Positions 8,362-20,140 of a stretch of DNA of 64,000 nucleotides are shown piece by piece. The stretch is from Stomorhina lunata. Lineage: Eukaryota; Arthropoda; Insecta; Diptera; Rhiniidae. The notes beneath the pieces are model-generated. The model had not been told where the DNA came from. It did no database searches and worked only from the letters and a program-made list of their open reading frames with translations. The position numbers and the translations under genes were made by a program. The stretch spans positions 42,679,080-42,743,079 of the forward strand of contig OW121741.1 in NCBI GenBank assembly GCA_933228675.1, read 5' to 3'. Each line of letters starts with the position of its first letter. Position 1 is the first letter of the stretch.

Positions 8362-11176
8362 TCATGTAGAAAAGGCCCTATCTCACACTTTTTGAAATTG
8401 ATTTTTTTGTGAATCCAATGCCTCTGACGCAATTACACCTCCTCACAAAAATTTTAGGCAATTTTATCCAAATTAGCGGATATTTAAGTAATTTTCTAAA
8501 AAGCCCTTACTTATTCCTAAAAAAATATATTTTTTAAAAGCCCTATCTCGCCAAATTACGAGTCGTGGCATCTACAAATAATAGAAAACTTTTAAATTTT
8601 AAAGCTTTTGTTTTGATGTATGTATTATGATTTCTTATATTTATATATCAAATATGTCGACAAAATATTTTGGATAGAAAACTTTCCTATAGACAACTTT
8701 CAATATTAAAAGATTTCCAAAAGGTAACTTTTAATATCTTTCTACTAAAAACATTCTACATCCAAAGCTTTCCAAAAAAAACTGCCATTATCGAAAAATC
8801 TTATATAAAACTATCGATGTCGAAAGGTTTCCTATAGTAAACTTTCGATATTGAAAGATTTCTTATATAAAACGTTTCCATAGAAATCTTTGAATTGTCC
8901 CATAGGCAATTTTTGATGTAAATACTTTCAATTAAAAGCATTACATATCGAAAGTATTTCAATAAAAAAGATTTTCTATATAAAACTTTCGATAGATTCG
9001 AAGATTTCTGATATCAAACTTTTGTGGTCAAAATATTTCGGACAAAAAACTCTTTATATCAACAGACTTACTAAAGATTAATCCAAAGCTTTCTACAAAA
9101 AACATTCTACATCGAAAGTTTTCCAATACAAAAACGACAAGGATTTCCTATATAAAACTTTCGATGTCAAAAGGTTCCCTATAATAAACTTTTGATTTAG
9201 AAACATTTTTTATAGAAAACTTTTGATTTAATACATAAAACTTTAAATATCAAAAGATTTCATATAGAAAACTTTTGTTGTCCGACTTTTAATGTCGAAA
9301 GCTTTCCTATAGCAAGAAAACTTTCGTATCGAAAGATTTTCTGTAATAAACTTTCGATATTCAAAGATTTCTTATATAAATAAAAAGCTTTCTTATAGGC
9401 AACTTTTGATGTAAAAAACTTTTAATTAAAAACATTTAATACCGAGAATATTGCAATAAATGGAATTTCCTATATAAAACTTTCGATAGATTCGAAGATT
9501 TCTTATATAAAACTTTAGTCGTCAAAATATTTCGAACAGAAAACTCTTTATATCAAGAGACTTCATAAAGGTTCATTTTAATACCCAAAGCTCTCTACTC
9601 AAAACATTCTACAACGAAAGCTTTCCAATAGAAAACTGCCAATATTTGAGGATTTCCTATATGAAATTTTCGATGTCGAAAGGTTTTCTATAATAAACTT
9701 TTGATATCGAAAGATTTTGTATAGAAAACTTATGATTTCATACATAAAACTTTAAATATCGAAAGATTTCATACAGAAAACTTTTGTTGTCCGACTTTTA
9801 ATATCAAAAGCTTTCCTATAGCAAGAAAACTTTCGTATCGAAAGACTTTCTATAATAAACTTTCGATATTAAAAGATTTCTCATATAAATAAAAAGCTTT
9901 CTTATAGGCAACTTTTGATGTAAAAAACTTTTCAATTAAAAAAATTAAATACCGAGAATATTGCAATAAATGGAATTTCCTATATAAAACTTCCGATAGA
10001 TTCGAAGATTTCTTATATAAAACTTTTGTCGTCAAAATATTTCGGACAGAAAACTCTTTATATCAAAAGATTTTGTATAGAAAACTTGTGATTTCCTACA
10101 GTAAACTTTAAATATCGAAAGATTTCATACATAAAACATTTGATGTCAGACTTTTAATATCGAAAGCTTTCCTATAGAAAGAAAGCTTCCGTATCGAAAG
10201 ATTTCCTATAATAAACTTTCGATATCGAAAGATTTCCTATAGAAAACATTGGCTATCGAAAGCTTTCCTATAATTAGTCATTCGTCCCAATTGTGTTTCT
10301 ACCTTAATACCGAGAATATTGCAATAAATGGAATTTCCTATATAAAACTTTCGATAGATTCGAAGATTTCTTATATAAAACTTTTGTCGTCAAAATATTT
10401 CGAACAGAAAACTCTTTATATCAACAGACTTCATAAAGGTTCATTTTAATACCCAAAGCTCTCTACTCAAAACATTCTACAACGAAAGCTTTCCAATAGA
10501 AAACTGCCAATATTTGAGGATTTCCTATATGAAATTTTCGATGTCGAAATGTTTTCTATAATAAACTTTTGATATCGAAAGATTTTGTATAGAAAACTTA
10601 TGATTTCATACATAAAACTTTAAATATCGAAAGATTTCATACAGAAAACTTTTGTTGTCCGACTTTTAATATCAAAAGCTTTCCTATAGCAAGAAAACTT
10701 TCGTATCGAAAGACTTTCTATAATAAACTTTCGATATTAAAAGATTTCTCATATAAATAAAAAGCTTTCTTATAGGCAACTTTTGGTGTAAAAAACTTTC
10801 AATTAAAAACATTTAATACCTAGAATATTGCAATAAATGGAATTTCCTATATAAAACTTTCGATAGATTCGAAGATTTCTTATATAAAACTTTTGTCGTC
10901 AAAATATTTCGGACAACTCTTTATATCAAAAGATTTTGTATAGAAAACTTGTGATTTCCTACAGTAAACTTTAATTATCGAAAGATTTCATACAGAAAAC
11001 ATTTGATGTCAGACTTTTAATATCGAAAGCTTTCCTATAGAAAGAAAACTTTCGTATCGAAAGATTTCCTATAATAAACTTTTGATATCGAAAGATTTCC
11101 TATAAAAAACATTGGCTATCGAAAGCTTGTCTATAGAAAACATTGGCTATTGAAAGCTTTAATTAATATAATTTAT
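8362..11176. repeat. Array C with its terminal segment
   Basis: Begins with TCATGTAGAAAAGGCCCTAT and the ~230-base terminal segment shared with 1536-1752 (complement) and 39682-39905, then the palindromic-module array from about 8590. The last part consists of two near-identical 868-base tandem copies (9441-10308 and 10309-11176). The marker 'accgagaatattgcaataaa' starts at 9441, 9951 and 10309, with a one-base variant at 10818. The array is followed directly by SINE copy 2, and no matching right terminus is seen. Confidence 0.8.
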
Positions 11177-11265
11177 TTTGCTCACTGGGTACTTCTCTCA
11201 AAAAATGAGCTGCATCCGATTCTATTTTAGATTCTTTAAAAGGGACCTACGTTTTAACTCAGAGG

Positions 11266-12496
11266 GTGTTCCAACTAGAACGCAATTTTTAAATTTTAAA
11301 TAAAACACAGATATTAAAAAAAAATCGTGAAACTTTATTGTATCGTAAAGTAGACAGAATGAGGTTATGTATGGAACAAGATATCGTGCAGATGGCCGCC
11401 GCGGCTTTGCTGGCATACACGCGATCTTTTAATGAAATTTTCAATGACCTTTTTGCATAAATGCTGCGGTATTTCATTAATGCAGCGTCCAATTTAATCT
11501 TTTAAGGCTTGAGTCCTCGTCGGCTTATTTGCGTAAGCCATCGACTTCAATAAACCCCAAAGAAAATAATCTAAAGGTGTTAAATCGCACGATCTAGGCG
11601 GCCAATTCTGGTCTCCAAAACGCGAAATAACACGACCGGGAAATGACTGAAGTAGCAATTGGATTGTTTCTCTTTCATTAATTTCTTCAATTATAGGCAA
11701 AAAAACTGGTTATCATTTCACGATACCGAACACCATTGACTGTTTGCGCTTAACCTGCCTCATTTTCATAAAAAAAGGTCCAATGATTCCTCCAGCCCAA
11801 AAACCACACCACACAGTTACACGCTGAGGATGCATTTGCTTCTCGTGAATCACTCGAGGATTTTCCTCACCCCAAAAGCGACAATTCTGCCTAATGACGA
11901 AGCCATCAAGATGGAAATGGGCCTTGTTACTGAAGATGATTTTATCGGCAAAATGTTGTCATGTTGTTTCTCCAATACCCAATTAACGAACTCCCTTCGC
12001 TGTCCATGGTCATCTGGCTTTAGTTCCTGAGTCAATATAAGTCATGTATGCATGAAGATGCAAATCTTTCGTAAAAATTCGCTGCATAGTGGATTTGGAA
12101 ACACCAATTTGCTGAGCTCGGTGTCGAATTGAGGTGGTTGGAGTTTGAGCGACTTCATCACATACAGCTGAGACATTTTCGGTCGATCGACCTGGTCGAA
12201 GGAGCGATGTTGTCTTTACATCAATAACAGACCCAGTTTCGGCAAATTTATCTATTAATCTCTTTACAGTTGACTCTTTTGGAACATTATTGTGAGCCCA
12301 AATTGATCGCAATTTGCGAACTGTAGCCGCAAAACTTTCACCATTTTCACAATGAGAATGTGTTGTTCATTCGCGTAGCGCTCCATTTTTATTAACCTCG
12401 TACCTTCTACTAGCAAACAATAACAATTGTTCAAATGTCAAACAATGACACTTCGATTTGAGCCAAACTTTAAAAATTGCGTTCTAGTTGGAACAC
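11266..12496 (-). mobile_element. Dead mariner-family transposon
   Basis: Identical inverted ends of 28 bases, GTGTTCCAACTAGAACGC then AATTTTTAAA, flank a minus-strand transposase pseudogene. The exact outer boundary and target duplication are uncertain: TA occurs near both ends, but the bases between TA and the repeat differ (ACTCAGAGG against AAGT). It lies within SINE copy 2 and is therefore younger than it. Confidence 0.85.
11365..12386 (-). pseudogene. Mariner transposase pseudogene
   Basis: ATG at 12386-12384 starts MERYANEQHILIVK. The frame is then shifted, and the N-terminal helix-turn-helix part continues in another frame (LRSIWAHNNVPKESTVKRLI, then PGRSTENV and QQIGVSKSTMQRI, about 12330-12050). 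The catalytic core shows HPQRVTVWCGFWAGGIIGPF (about 11830-11770), a stop, and then, in a further frame, ETIQLLLQSFPGRVISRFGD, WPPRSCDLTPLDYFLWG and a final RVCQQSRGGHL, interrupted by a TAA after ALKD. The block with the second catalytic Asp (usually QDGA..H.A, just before RETIQLL) is missing, apparently by internal deletion. Frameshifts, stops and that deletion make it non-functional. Wording of the C-terminal part suggests a DD41D (rosa-like) mariner; that is an inference from family memory. Confidence 0.85.
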
Positions 12497-12755
12497 ACTT
12501 TACATTAGTTAGCCTAATACTAGCTAAGTTATGAGGTGAACCGCCGCTTTTTTGAAAATTTATTTTTTTTCAAGTGAGCCTGGCCGGGGATCGAACTTGG
12601 AACCTCTGGTATGCTTGGCGGATAACTAACCTGCTATACCATGGCGGTTCACAGCATTGATAGCGCAAAACAATTATATTGTGCAGAGCAAAGGTGTAAA
12701 TACAAACAGGCCTCTAGTTCCCCTGCAGTAGCTAGAAGATTCACTATTCGCTAAA

Positions 12756-12809
12756 TCCAGTAATTACTGTAAATCCAGTAATTACTGTAAATCCAGTAAT
12801 TACTGTACT
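12756..12809. repeat. Three tandem copies of an 18-bp unit
   Basis: TAAATCCAGTAATTACTG is repeated three times without change. Each unit contains the palindrome AGTAATTACT. Confidence 0.9.
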
Positions 12810-13849
12810 AAAATTTTATCAAATTATCTTGTATGATAAATAGAAAACGACCAAATTTATAACATGTTAATTAACACCCGAATGTATTCTCAAAATTATA
12901 AAAAAAAAAAATTTTTTCATCAACTCAAAAACAAATTTTCAACTTAAATTCGCAAAAAAATGGTTGAATTTAAAAATATACACATGTATATTTTTTGAAA
13001 TTCCAAAACTTTTTTCATTCTCCCCATGTAAATATTTTCTTTAGCAATTGTTATGGAGGCATGGAAAATTGAAAAACAAAATTAGAGAAAAACATTTAAT
13101 TTTATTAAAAAATTTTATTTTGAATTTCTTATTATTACTGTGACGTCAGATGATCATGAGTCCATGAATTTTCTTTTGTTTGCTTTTTAAATAATTAAAA
13201 TGTTTTAAGCAAATAAATTTCATTTCAAATTTTTTTCTATTTATTTGTTTAGAATTCGACAAACATTCTGGGGATTTTGTTCCCAGACAAAAGAGGGAAG
13301 GTGAATGGACTTGAGACCAGCAAATATGAAAAACTTGTTTTTATATACTTAAATTAATTTACATTTGTTTACGATGAAGGATAAAAATTGCAAACTTGAA
13401 TTTTAAATTTTGAAAATTAAAAATACTTTTCTTATAAAATTCGTTTTCGATTTCAATTAAAAGTGTCTGCCGTTTAGAAATAACTTTTCCTAAAAACCAA
13501 AAATAAAATTTTCTTGGCAAAATAAACAGGAAATGAGGTCTTTTGTCGTCGACGTTGAAGCAAAACTAAATCCATCCACGGATTTCAATTGTGAACTTAA
13601 GGCGGCTGATCGCTTCTTTGCTCCACTGCTTATTTCTTATTTTAATTACTTTATTCTAAAAATATTTTGAAAATTTAATTAAAATATTATTTTTAGACAA
13701 ATAATAAATTTGTAAACAAATATTGCTGGAGAACAATAATTTCTTGGAAATATATTATATATCTTGGCAGATGCTTTGTGTGGTTTCATAAAGTAAATGT
13801 CAATGTTGATCAAATAATAAAAATGGGGTGAATATTCTTAAAGAGTTTA
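12810..13849. other. Mostly unique AT-rich DNA with one small ORF
   Basis: Only two items stand out. A TGACGTCA palindrome (CRE-type site) lies at 13140-13147. At 13533-13670 on the plus strand a 45-codon ORF starts MRSFVVDVEAKLNPSTDFNC; it is preceded by an acceptor-like 'aataaacag' and is locally richer in G and C (13535-13620). It could be an exon, but nothing downstream supports that. Confidence 0.3.
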
Positions 13850-14104
13850 TCGTGAGCCCATATTCAATACCGACTATGAACAAAATAGAATATTTTAAAT
13901 GAGAGACAAAAAACTGTTTAATATCCAAAATATTTAAATAGAAGTCAATATTTTTTCTACAATATATTAAGGCCAAAGTTCTAAATTAGACTTCTCCCTA
14001 ATTTTTACTAAAAGCGATGTAACTATTATAAAAAAACAGTTCGCAAATAAAAAGTGATTTTTCAAAAAATTGGTTCATGGTCGGTGTTGAATATAGGCTC
14101 ACTA
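13850..14104. mobile_element. 255-bp MITE with TA duplication
   Basis: Inverted ends TCGTGAGCCCATATTCAA then TACCGAC.ATGAAC (left) and the complement of TAGTGAGCCTATATTCAA (right), about 36 bases with few mismatches, flanked by TA at 13848-13849 and 14105-14106. TA duplication fits Tc1/mariner-type mobilisation. No ORF. Confidence 0.75.
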
Positions 14105-14114
14105 TACTCTAAAT

Positions 14115-14412
14115 ATAAAATTTAAACAATGGCATCGAGATGAATGGTTCCGATTGATCTTAACTTGTTAAACCCAAACTTATCTTGATTATCCTTCATC
14201 TCAACTGTAACATGTGCCGCGAGCTCCATAAGAAATGTGATATGTGATAGGACGACGGGCTAGTAACCCACTCCTGAAAAAACAAGTACTATGAAAAGGC
14301 TTAGAGGACGTCCAAAAACTCGCTAAAAAAACCAAGTAGAGCAAAGTCTTTTAAGGCTTGGCCTACGAAATATAGGCACAAGACCGAAGAGCATGAAATT
14401 CTAAACTATTCA
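14115..14412 (+). mobile_element. Decayed LINE 3' end
   Basis: Second copy of the segment at 4440-4870 (gatcttaacttgtt, acgggctagtaaccc, aggacgtccaaaaactcg, aaggcttggcctac, cacaagaccgaagagcatg). It would encode the C-terminus of a non-LTR reverse transcriptase protein (RGRPKTR...) but is broken by stops. Confidence 0.6.
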
Positions 14413-15197
14413 AAGGAGGTAAAAACGAGTACAAAGGAGAAAAAATCGAAAACGTTAGATCTCCTAAAGAAATAGGTATAGAAACAAAAATTTAAATTTC
14501 GTTTTGAACAGCTATAAAAATAAGTGGACAGGTGTTTGGTACTTTTTGGAACTTATGCTCGATAGGAAGTAAAAAAGGGTGAAAATAGTTTTTTTGGTAC
14601 CACGTATTTTTAAAACACTCTTATATTTTGAAGAATAAAGAAAGATACTTTATACTGAAATTAATTAATGTAAACAAAAAATATTGAACACGTATTTGGC
14701 CCTTTTTGATTTCGGGGGCCAAAATTGGTAAAAAGGGAAAAAATCGAAAATGTTAGATCTCCTAAAGTAATTGGTATAGAAACAAAATTTAAATTACGTT
14801 TTGAACAACTATAAAAATAAGTGGAGAAGTGTTTGGTACTTTTTAGAAACTATGCTCGATAGGGGATAAAAAAGGGTGAAAATAGTTTTTTTTGGTACTA
14901 CGTATTTTTAAAACACTCTTAAATTTTGAAGAATAAAGAAAGATACTTTATACTGAAATTAATTAATGTAAAAAAAATATTGAACACGTATTTGGTTCTT
15001 TTTTGATTTCGGGGGCCAAAATGGATTAAAAGGGATAAAATGATAACTTAACAACTCATAATATTCTCATGAGTAGGAACAATATGTTAACTGCATTTTT
15101 ATAAAATGTACCGGATTTAATTGGTACAAAAGAAGTACCAAGAATAGGTATGAAACTTTTTTTGAAAATGAGTGATAAAAAGGGGAAAATATTGGTA
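14412..15197. repeat. About 300-bp tandem repeat, 2 full copies and a partial third
   Basis: 'aatcgaaaacgttagatctc' near 14445 recurs with one change near 14745. Each unit contains 'gaaacaaaa..tttaaatt', 'gtttggtactttt', 'tcgata.gg..aaaaaaggg' and 'gaacacgtatttgg'. A third, partial unit runs up to 15197, where the Tc1-like element inserted. A diverged relative lies at 38530-38880. Confidence 0.75.
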
Positions 15198-16500
15198 ATA
15201 AAGAGTGTTCTAAAAAAAATATGCATTTACTATTTTAGACAAAATTTATCCATAGTGCAAGAAATAATTTATTTTTTGATCAAGTTAGTTTCTATAGATA
15301 TGTCAGATACTATTATTTTAGAAATTATTAATTTTCAATAGTTATTTCAATCAAAATGGACTGCGAAAAAAAAATTCGTGAAAATATAATTAAAACTTTT
15401 CAAAAAAATCCGTCATGGACTTTTAAAAAAATAGCTAAAAATTTGAAAGTTGACCCTCGAATGGTTTCTAATGCCATCAGACGGTATAAGGAAAACCTGA
15501 GCATTGAAAGAAAACCTTGATCAGGGAGGAAAAAAGGTCCTACAGATATTGGTAAGGCAAAAGAAGTCGAGCGACCCTTTCGAAGAGCGCCTAACACTTC
15601 TTTAAGAAAATAAGCTCGTACGGTGAAATGTTCTACGAATTTTGCACATAGAGTCAGAGCTTATGCTGGACTGAAGACATACAAAGTCCAAAAGGTTCCA
15701 GATCGCAATGCTATAAAGAACTTAGAAACAAAAAAACGAGCGAAAAAATTGAAGTCTGATTTTATAAAAAAATACACCTGTTGTGTGATGGATGATGAAA
15801 CATACGTACTGGCAGACTTTTCTCAACTCCCTGGTCAAGATTTTTATGTTGCTGATAAACGGGGCAATGTTCGGCAAGAGTTTCGCACAAAAAAACAAAC
15901 AAAATTCCCTAAGAAGTTTCTCGTGTGGCAAGCTATTTGCAGTTGTGGCAAAAGAAGTAAAGTATTTGTGACATCTGGCACAATAAACACAGAAATTTAT
16001 ATAAAGGAGTGTCTACAAAAACGGTTGTTACCCTTTTTAAGAGAACACAGAGTGACTACATTTTTTTGGCCCGATTTGGCATCATGTAATTATGGAAAAA
16101 AGGCACTTGAGTGGTACTCAAAGAATAATGTCATTTTTGTACCACGAGAGGCAAATCCACCTAACTGTCCAGAACTTCGGCCTGTGGAAAGGTATTGGGC
16201 TCTGGTAAAAAAGGAATTGAAGAACACAGGAAAGATTTCCAAGAACATGTCCGATTTTAAGCGCAGGTGGAACACATGCTCCAAAAAGGTATCAGAAGCA
16301 ACTGTAAAATCTTTAATGGGAGGGTTTCCGAAAAAAGTCGATAATTTTGCAAAACCCGAGTACTAAGTAAACATTTTAATGCTAAATGATTTTGTATAAT
16401 ATGTCATTATATTTGCGTATTTTGTAGAGTTTTTATATTAAAAGGTTTGATTTTTATTTAAGAAAATCCAACTACAAATTTTATTTAGAGCACTCTTTAT
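15198..16500 (+). mobile_element. Tc1/mariner element of DD37E type, structurally complete
   Basis: Inverted ends ATAAAGAGTGTTCTAAA (left) and the complement of ATAAAGAGTGCTCTAAA (right). TA target duplications lie at 15196-15197 and 16501-16502. The single transposase frame is interrupted by two stops. The left flank is the 300-bp repeat; the right flank starts the 132-bp tandem array. Confidence 0.9.
15356..16366 (+). pseudogene. DD37E Tc1/mariner transposase, two nonsense codons
   Basis: The frame from ATG at 15356 to TAA at 16364-16366 spans 337 codons including the stop. It starts MDCEKKIRENIIKTFQKNPS with a helix-turn-helix region (KIAKNLKVDPRMVSNAIRRY). TGA at 15518-15520 sits before SGRKKG and TAA at 15611-15613 before ARTV. 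From 15623 it is open for 247 codons. Catalytic motifs are present: VMDDETYV (first Asp), FFWPDLASCNYG (second Asp) and PNCPELRPVERYW (Glu). Between the Asp of WPDL and the Glu of RPVE I count 37 residues, giving DD37E, a group I know from mosquitoes and other Diptera. The catalytic residues all survive, so the copy seems to have died recently, by as few as two point changes. Transposase would cut at the TIRs and insert at TA. Confidence 0.9.
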
Positions 16501-16502
16501 TA

Positions 16503-17310
16503 TAAGTTTAAAACAAAAGAATGTTTGTCTGTCTGTATGTTCTTTAAAGAATAGCATTTAATCATGCTATGATCTTTAGCAAAATTGTTAAGCATGAGCC
16601 GACGAAGGTTTCTTAATTGGTATGACCGATTTCCGACAGGTTTCAGGGGTGCCACCTGTCGGAAATCGGTCATACTACTACTCAATGTAAATTAAATCGT
16701 AAGGTGTGCGTTTGATCATGATATGATCTTAAGCAAAGTTGTTTCGCATGAGCCGAACGAAGGTTTCTTAGTTATTATGAAAAATTTTCGACAGATGCCG
16801 CCCTTGAAAATTACTCGAAGTTAATTAAATCGTAAGGTGTGCATCTGATCATGCTATGATCTTTAGTAAAGTTGTTTCGTATGAGCCGACAAAGGTTTCT
16901 AAGTTGGTTTGACCAATTTCCGACAGGTAGCGCAACCAAGAATTGCTTAAAATGTATTTAACTGTAAACTGTACATTTGATCATGCTATAATCTTTAGCA
17001 AAGTTGTAAGGCATAAGTCGACAGAGGTTTCTAAGTTGGTTTGACCAATTTCCGCCACTAACAATTGCTCAAAAGTTAATTAAATCGCAAGCAGTGCATC
17101 TGATCATGCTATGATCTTTAGTAAAGTTGTTGCGCATGAGCCGACAAAGGTTTCTAAGATGGTTTGACCAATTTCCGACAGGTAGCGCCACTAAGAATTG
17201 CTCAAAATGAATTAAACCGTAAACTGTGCATTTGATCATGCTATGATTATTGACAAAGTTGTTAGGCATAAGTCGACGGAGGTTTTTAAGTTAGTATATA
17301 AAATTATTCA
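16503..17310. repeat. 132-bp tandem repeat, six units
   Basis: The marker atcatgctatgatcttt begins at 16561, 16715, 16848, 16980, 17103 and 17235 (spacings 154, 133, 132, 123, 132). Each unit also holds 'gagccgac.aaggtttct' and 'gaccaatttccgacaggt'. The first unit is longer because it carries a near-perfect hairpin (about 16620-16676, arms gtatgaccgatttccgacag and complement). Short ORFs here are by-products of the repeat. Confidence 0.85.
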
Positions 17311-17340
17311 AAATAAATTAAACTTTAAACTGTTCACTTC

Positions 17341-17879
17341 ACAAAAGGGAGACCTAGTGGGTAAAGATAATTCGAGTACGCTGAATTTAATGGATTTTAG
17401 GTTAGCTATAGTTTTTGAGATATAGCGTTATTTAAAAAATGGAGAATGTTGCGCAATAAATATTCGCGTAACTCGAAAACTGTTTATTTTCTTGAGCTTA
17501 GTAAAAATATCGAAATTCGGCAACAAAATGATCTTTCAAAAACACTTTTATCCGAGGAAATAATTTTTTTTGTTTGCAAAAAAGATTATTTTTAATGATA
17601 TTGTTTTGTGATTTTTCAAAAAAACATGTTTGCTAACAAAAAAATTTATTTCCCAAACGACTAATCGGATTAAAAAAATATTTAGTGTTTCTGAAAGATA
17701 ATTTTGTTGCCAAATTCGATTTTTTTACTTAGTTCTAGAAAATAAACATTTTTTGAGTAACTCGAATATTTATTGCGCAATCTCCTCCATTTTTTTAAAA
17801 CACTATATCTCGAAAACTAGAGCTTACCTAAAAAAACGGTTAGCAACATTGAGCGAGACCCACTATGTCTCCCTTTTGT
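17341..17879. mobile_element. Foldback element, about 540 bp
   Basis: Two arms of about 240 bases in inverted orientation around a ~50-base centre. The left arm starts ACAAAAGGGAGACCTAGTGG and the right arm ends with the complement of ACAAAAGGGAGACATAGTGG. Further matched blocks: 'tatagtttttgagatatag' with 'ctatatctcgaaaacta', 'gcgcaataaatattcg' with 'cgaatatttattgcgc', and 'cggcaacaaaatgatctttc' with 'gaaagataattttgttgcc'. No transposase, and no clear target duplication. Confidence 0.75.
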
Positions 17880-18617
17880 CGGTAAAAAAAAGTTGTGAAA
17901 ATCGAACACAGTGTAATAAATGTCAAATTATATTTAAAAAAATAATTTTGAACATCTGTTGCTTTTAGGTCCAAAACAGCACATCAGAAATATTTATTTA
18001 TTTCAGCTACAAGTACAAACTGTTAAATGTGCAGAATTTTAAAATATCAATATTAATCTTCTCATACACATTTTCTACACACAGAAATCATCATAACAAT
18101 TTCTGTTTATTTTTTTACAGAAAACAAAATTCAACCAGAAAAAATCTATTAAATAAAAAAAATGTTATTTTACATTGACCATGACCATTTTTGTTCTACT
18201 TAAAGCCAAATTTATGACTGAACAGAAAATAAACACTTGCAATAATTCGTTTTCGCTTTTTTCAAAACATGAGAACTTGAACAATTTATTGGCCACCCAA
18301 CGGAAGTGAAGTTCAATTGGGGCCTTTTAAGGAGTCTTTTTGATTTGTGTGTTTTTAAGTCTAAATAAGACATAAACACTTGTAACAAACATAAAGTAGT
18401 TTTCAAGTGTTTTGTAGCCAAAGTTAGCCATAATTGCATTCAAACAGAAATTTTTGTAATTGCATTAGAACATTACAGAAAATTACTAGCAATAAGTTAA
18501 AACATTTATAATTGGTATAAACATGCAAATGTAATGTACTCGTAAATGTAGTAAATAAGAAAGTGTTTAATTGCATGTATGTAATCTGATTAAATTTATA
18601 AAAGCAAATGTTTAGTG
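17880..18617. other. No feature seen
   Basis: AT-rich sequence leading to the 11-bp array. No supported ORF or repeat. Confidence 0.4.
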
Positions 18618-20140
18618 AAACTGAACTAGAACTGCACTAGAACTGAACTAGAACTGAACTAGAACTGAACTAGAACTCAACTAGAACTGAACTAGAACTG
18701 AACTAGAACTGAACTAGAACTGAACTAGAACTGAACTAGAACTGAACTAGAACTGAACTAGAACTGAACTAGAACTGAACTAGAACTGAACTAGAACTGA
18801 ACTAGAACTGAACTAGAACTGAACTAGAACTGAACTAGAACTGAACTAGAACTGAACTAGAACTGAACTAGAACTGAACTAGAACTGAACTAGAACTGAA
18901 CTAGAACTGAACTAGAACTGAACTAGAACTGAACTAGAACTGAACTAGAACTGAACTAGAACTGAACTAGAACTGAACTAGAACTGAACTAGAACTGAAC
19001 TAGAACTGAACTAGAACTGAACTAGAACTGAACTAGAACTGAACTAGAACTGAACTAGAACTGAACTAGAACTGAACTAGAACTGAACTAGAACTGAACT
19101 AGAACTGAACTAGAACTGAACTAGAACTGAACTAGAACTGAACTAGAACTGAACTAGAACTGAACTAGAACTGAACTAGAACTGAACTAGAACTGAACTA
19201 GAACTGAACTAGAACTGAACTAGAACTGAACTAGAACTGAACTAGAACTGAACTAGAACTGAACTAGAACTGAACTAGAACTGAACTAGAACTGAACTAG
19301 AACTGAACTAGAACTGAACTAGAACTGAACTAGAACTGAACTAGAACTGAACTAGAACTGAACTAGAACTGAACTAGAACTGAACTAGAACTGAACTAGA
19401 ACTGAACTAGAACTGAACTAGAACTGAACTAGAACTGAACTAGAACTGAACTAGAACTGAACTAGAACTGAACTAGAACTGAACTAGAACTGAACTAGAA
19501 CTGAACTAGAACTGAACTAGAACTGAACTAGAACTGAACTAGAACTGAACTAGAACTGAACTAGAACTGAACTAGAACTGAACTAGAACTGAACTAGAAC
19601 TGAACTAGAACTGAACTAGAACTGAACTAGAACTGAACTAGAACTGAACTAGAACTGAACTAGAACTGAACTAGAACTGAACTAGAACTGAACTAGAACT
19701 GAACTAGAACTGAACTAGAACTGAACTAGAACTGAACTAGAACTGAACTAAAACTGAACTAGAACTGAACTAGAACTGAACTAGAACTGAACTAGAACTG
19801 AACTAGAACTTAACTAGAACTGAACTAGAACTGAACTAGAACTGAACTAGAACTGAACTAGAACTGAACTAGAACTGAACTAGAACTGAACTAGAACTGA
19901 ACTAGAACTGAACTAGAACTGAACTAGAACTGAACTAGAACTGAACTAGAACTGAACTAGAACTGAACTAGAACTGAACTAGAACTGAACTAGAACTGAA
20001 CTAGAACTGAACTAGAACTGAACTAGAACTGAACTAGAACTGAACTAGAACTGAACTAGAACTGAACTAGAACTGAACTAGAACTGAACTAGAACTGAAC
20101 TAGAACTGAACTAGAACTGAACTAGAACTGAACTGAACTA
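18618..20140 (+). repeat. 11-bp satellite array, forward (AGAACTGAACT)n
   Basis: About 1.5 kb, so roughly 135 units, of AGAACTGAACT in tandem with very few variants (for example a G-to-A near 19750, 'gaacttaac' near 19808, and edge variants at 18630-18690). Because 11 is not a multiple of 3 and the unit holds TGA and TAG, no frame is open. The array ends with a shortened unit (gaactgaactgaactac). Its complement forms the array at 21548-24218. Confidence 0.98.

Larger units (their letters stand above)
11187..12649 (-). repeat. tRNA-derived SINE, copy 2, split by a mariner
   Basis: The two halves, 11187-11258 and about 12497-12649, together make the SINE seen intact at 43581-43862. The break falls at 'cctacgttttaac' and 'cattagttag', where the mariner at 11266-12496 inserted. 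About 20 bases of SINE at the join (gccgactccgaacggcaaatg in copy 1) are missing, so the insertion or later decay removed some host sequence. Confidence 0.8.

Noticed and set aside
9850..10449. Several 60-66-codon frames in the palindromic arrays
   Set aside because: They consist of repeated FSI/YKT/FLYK-like residues from the array modules and appear on both strands.
15722..15931. A minus-strand frame opposite the DD37E transposase
   Set aside because: Shadow of the plus-strand transposase, which has clear catalytic motifs.
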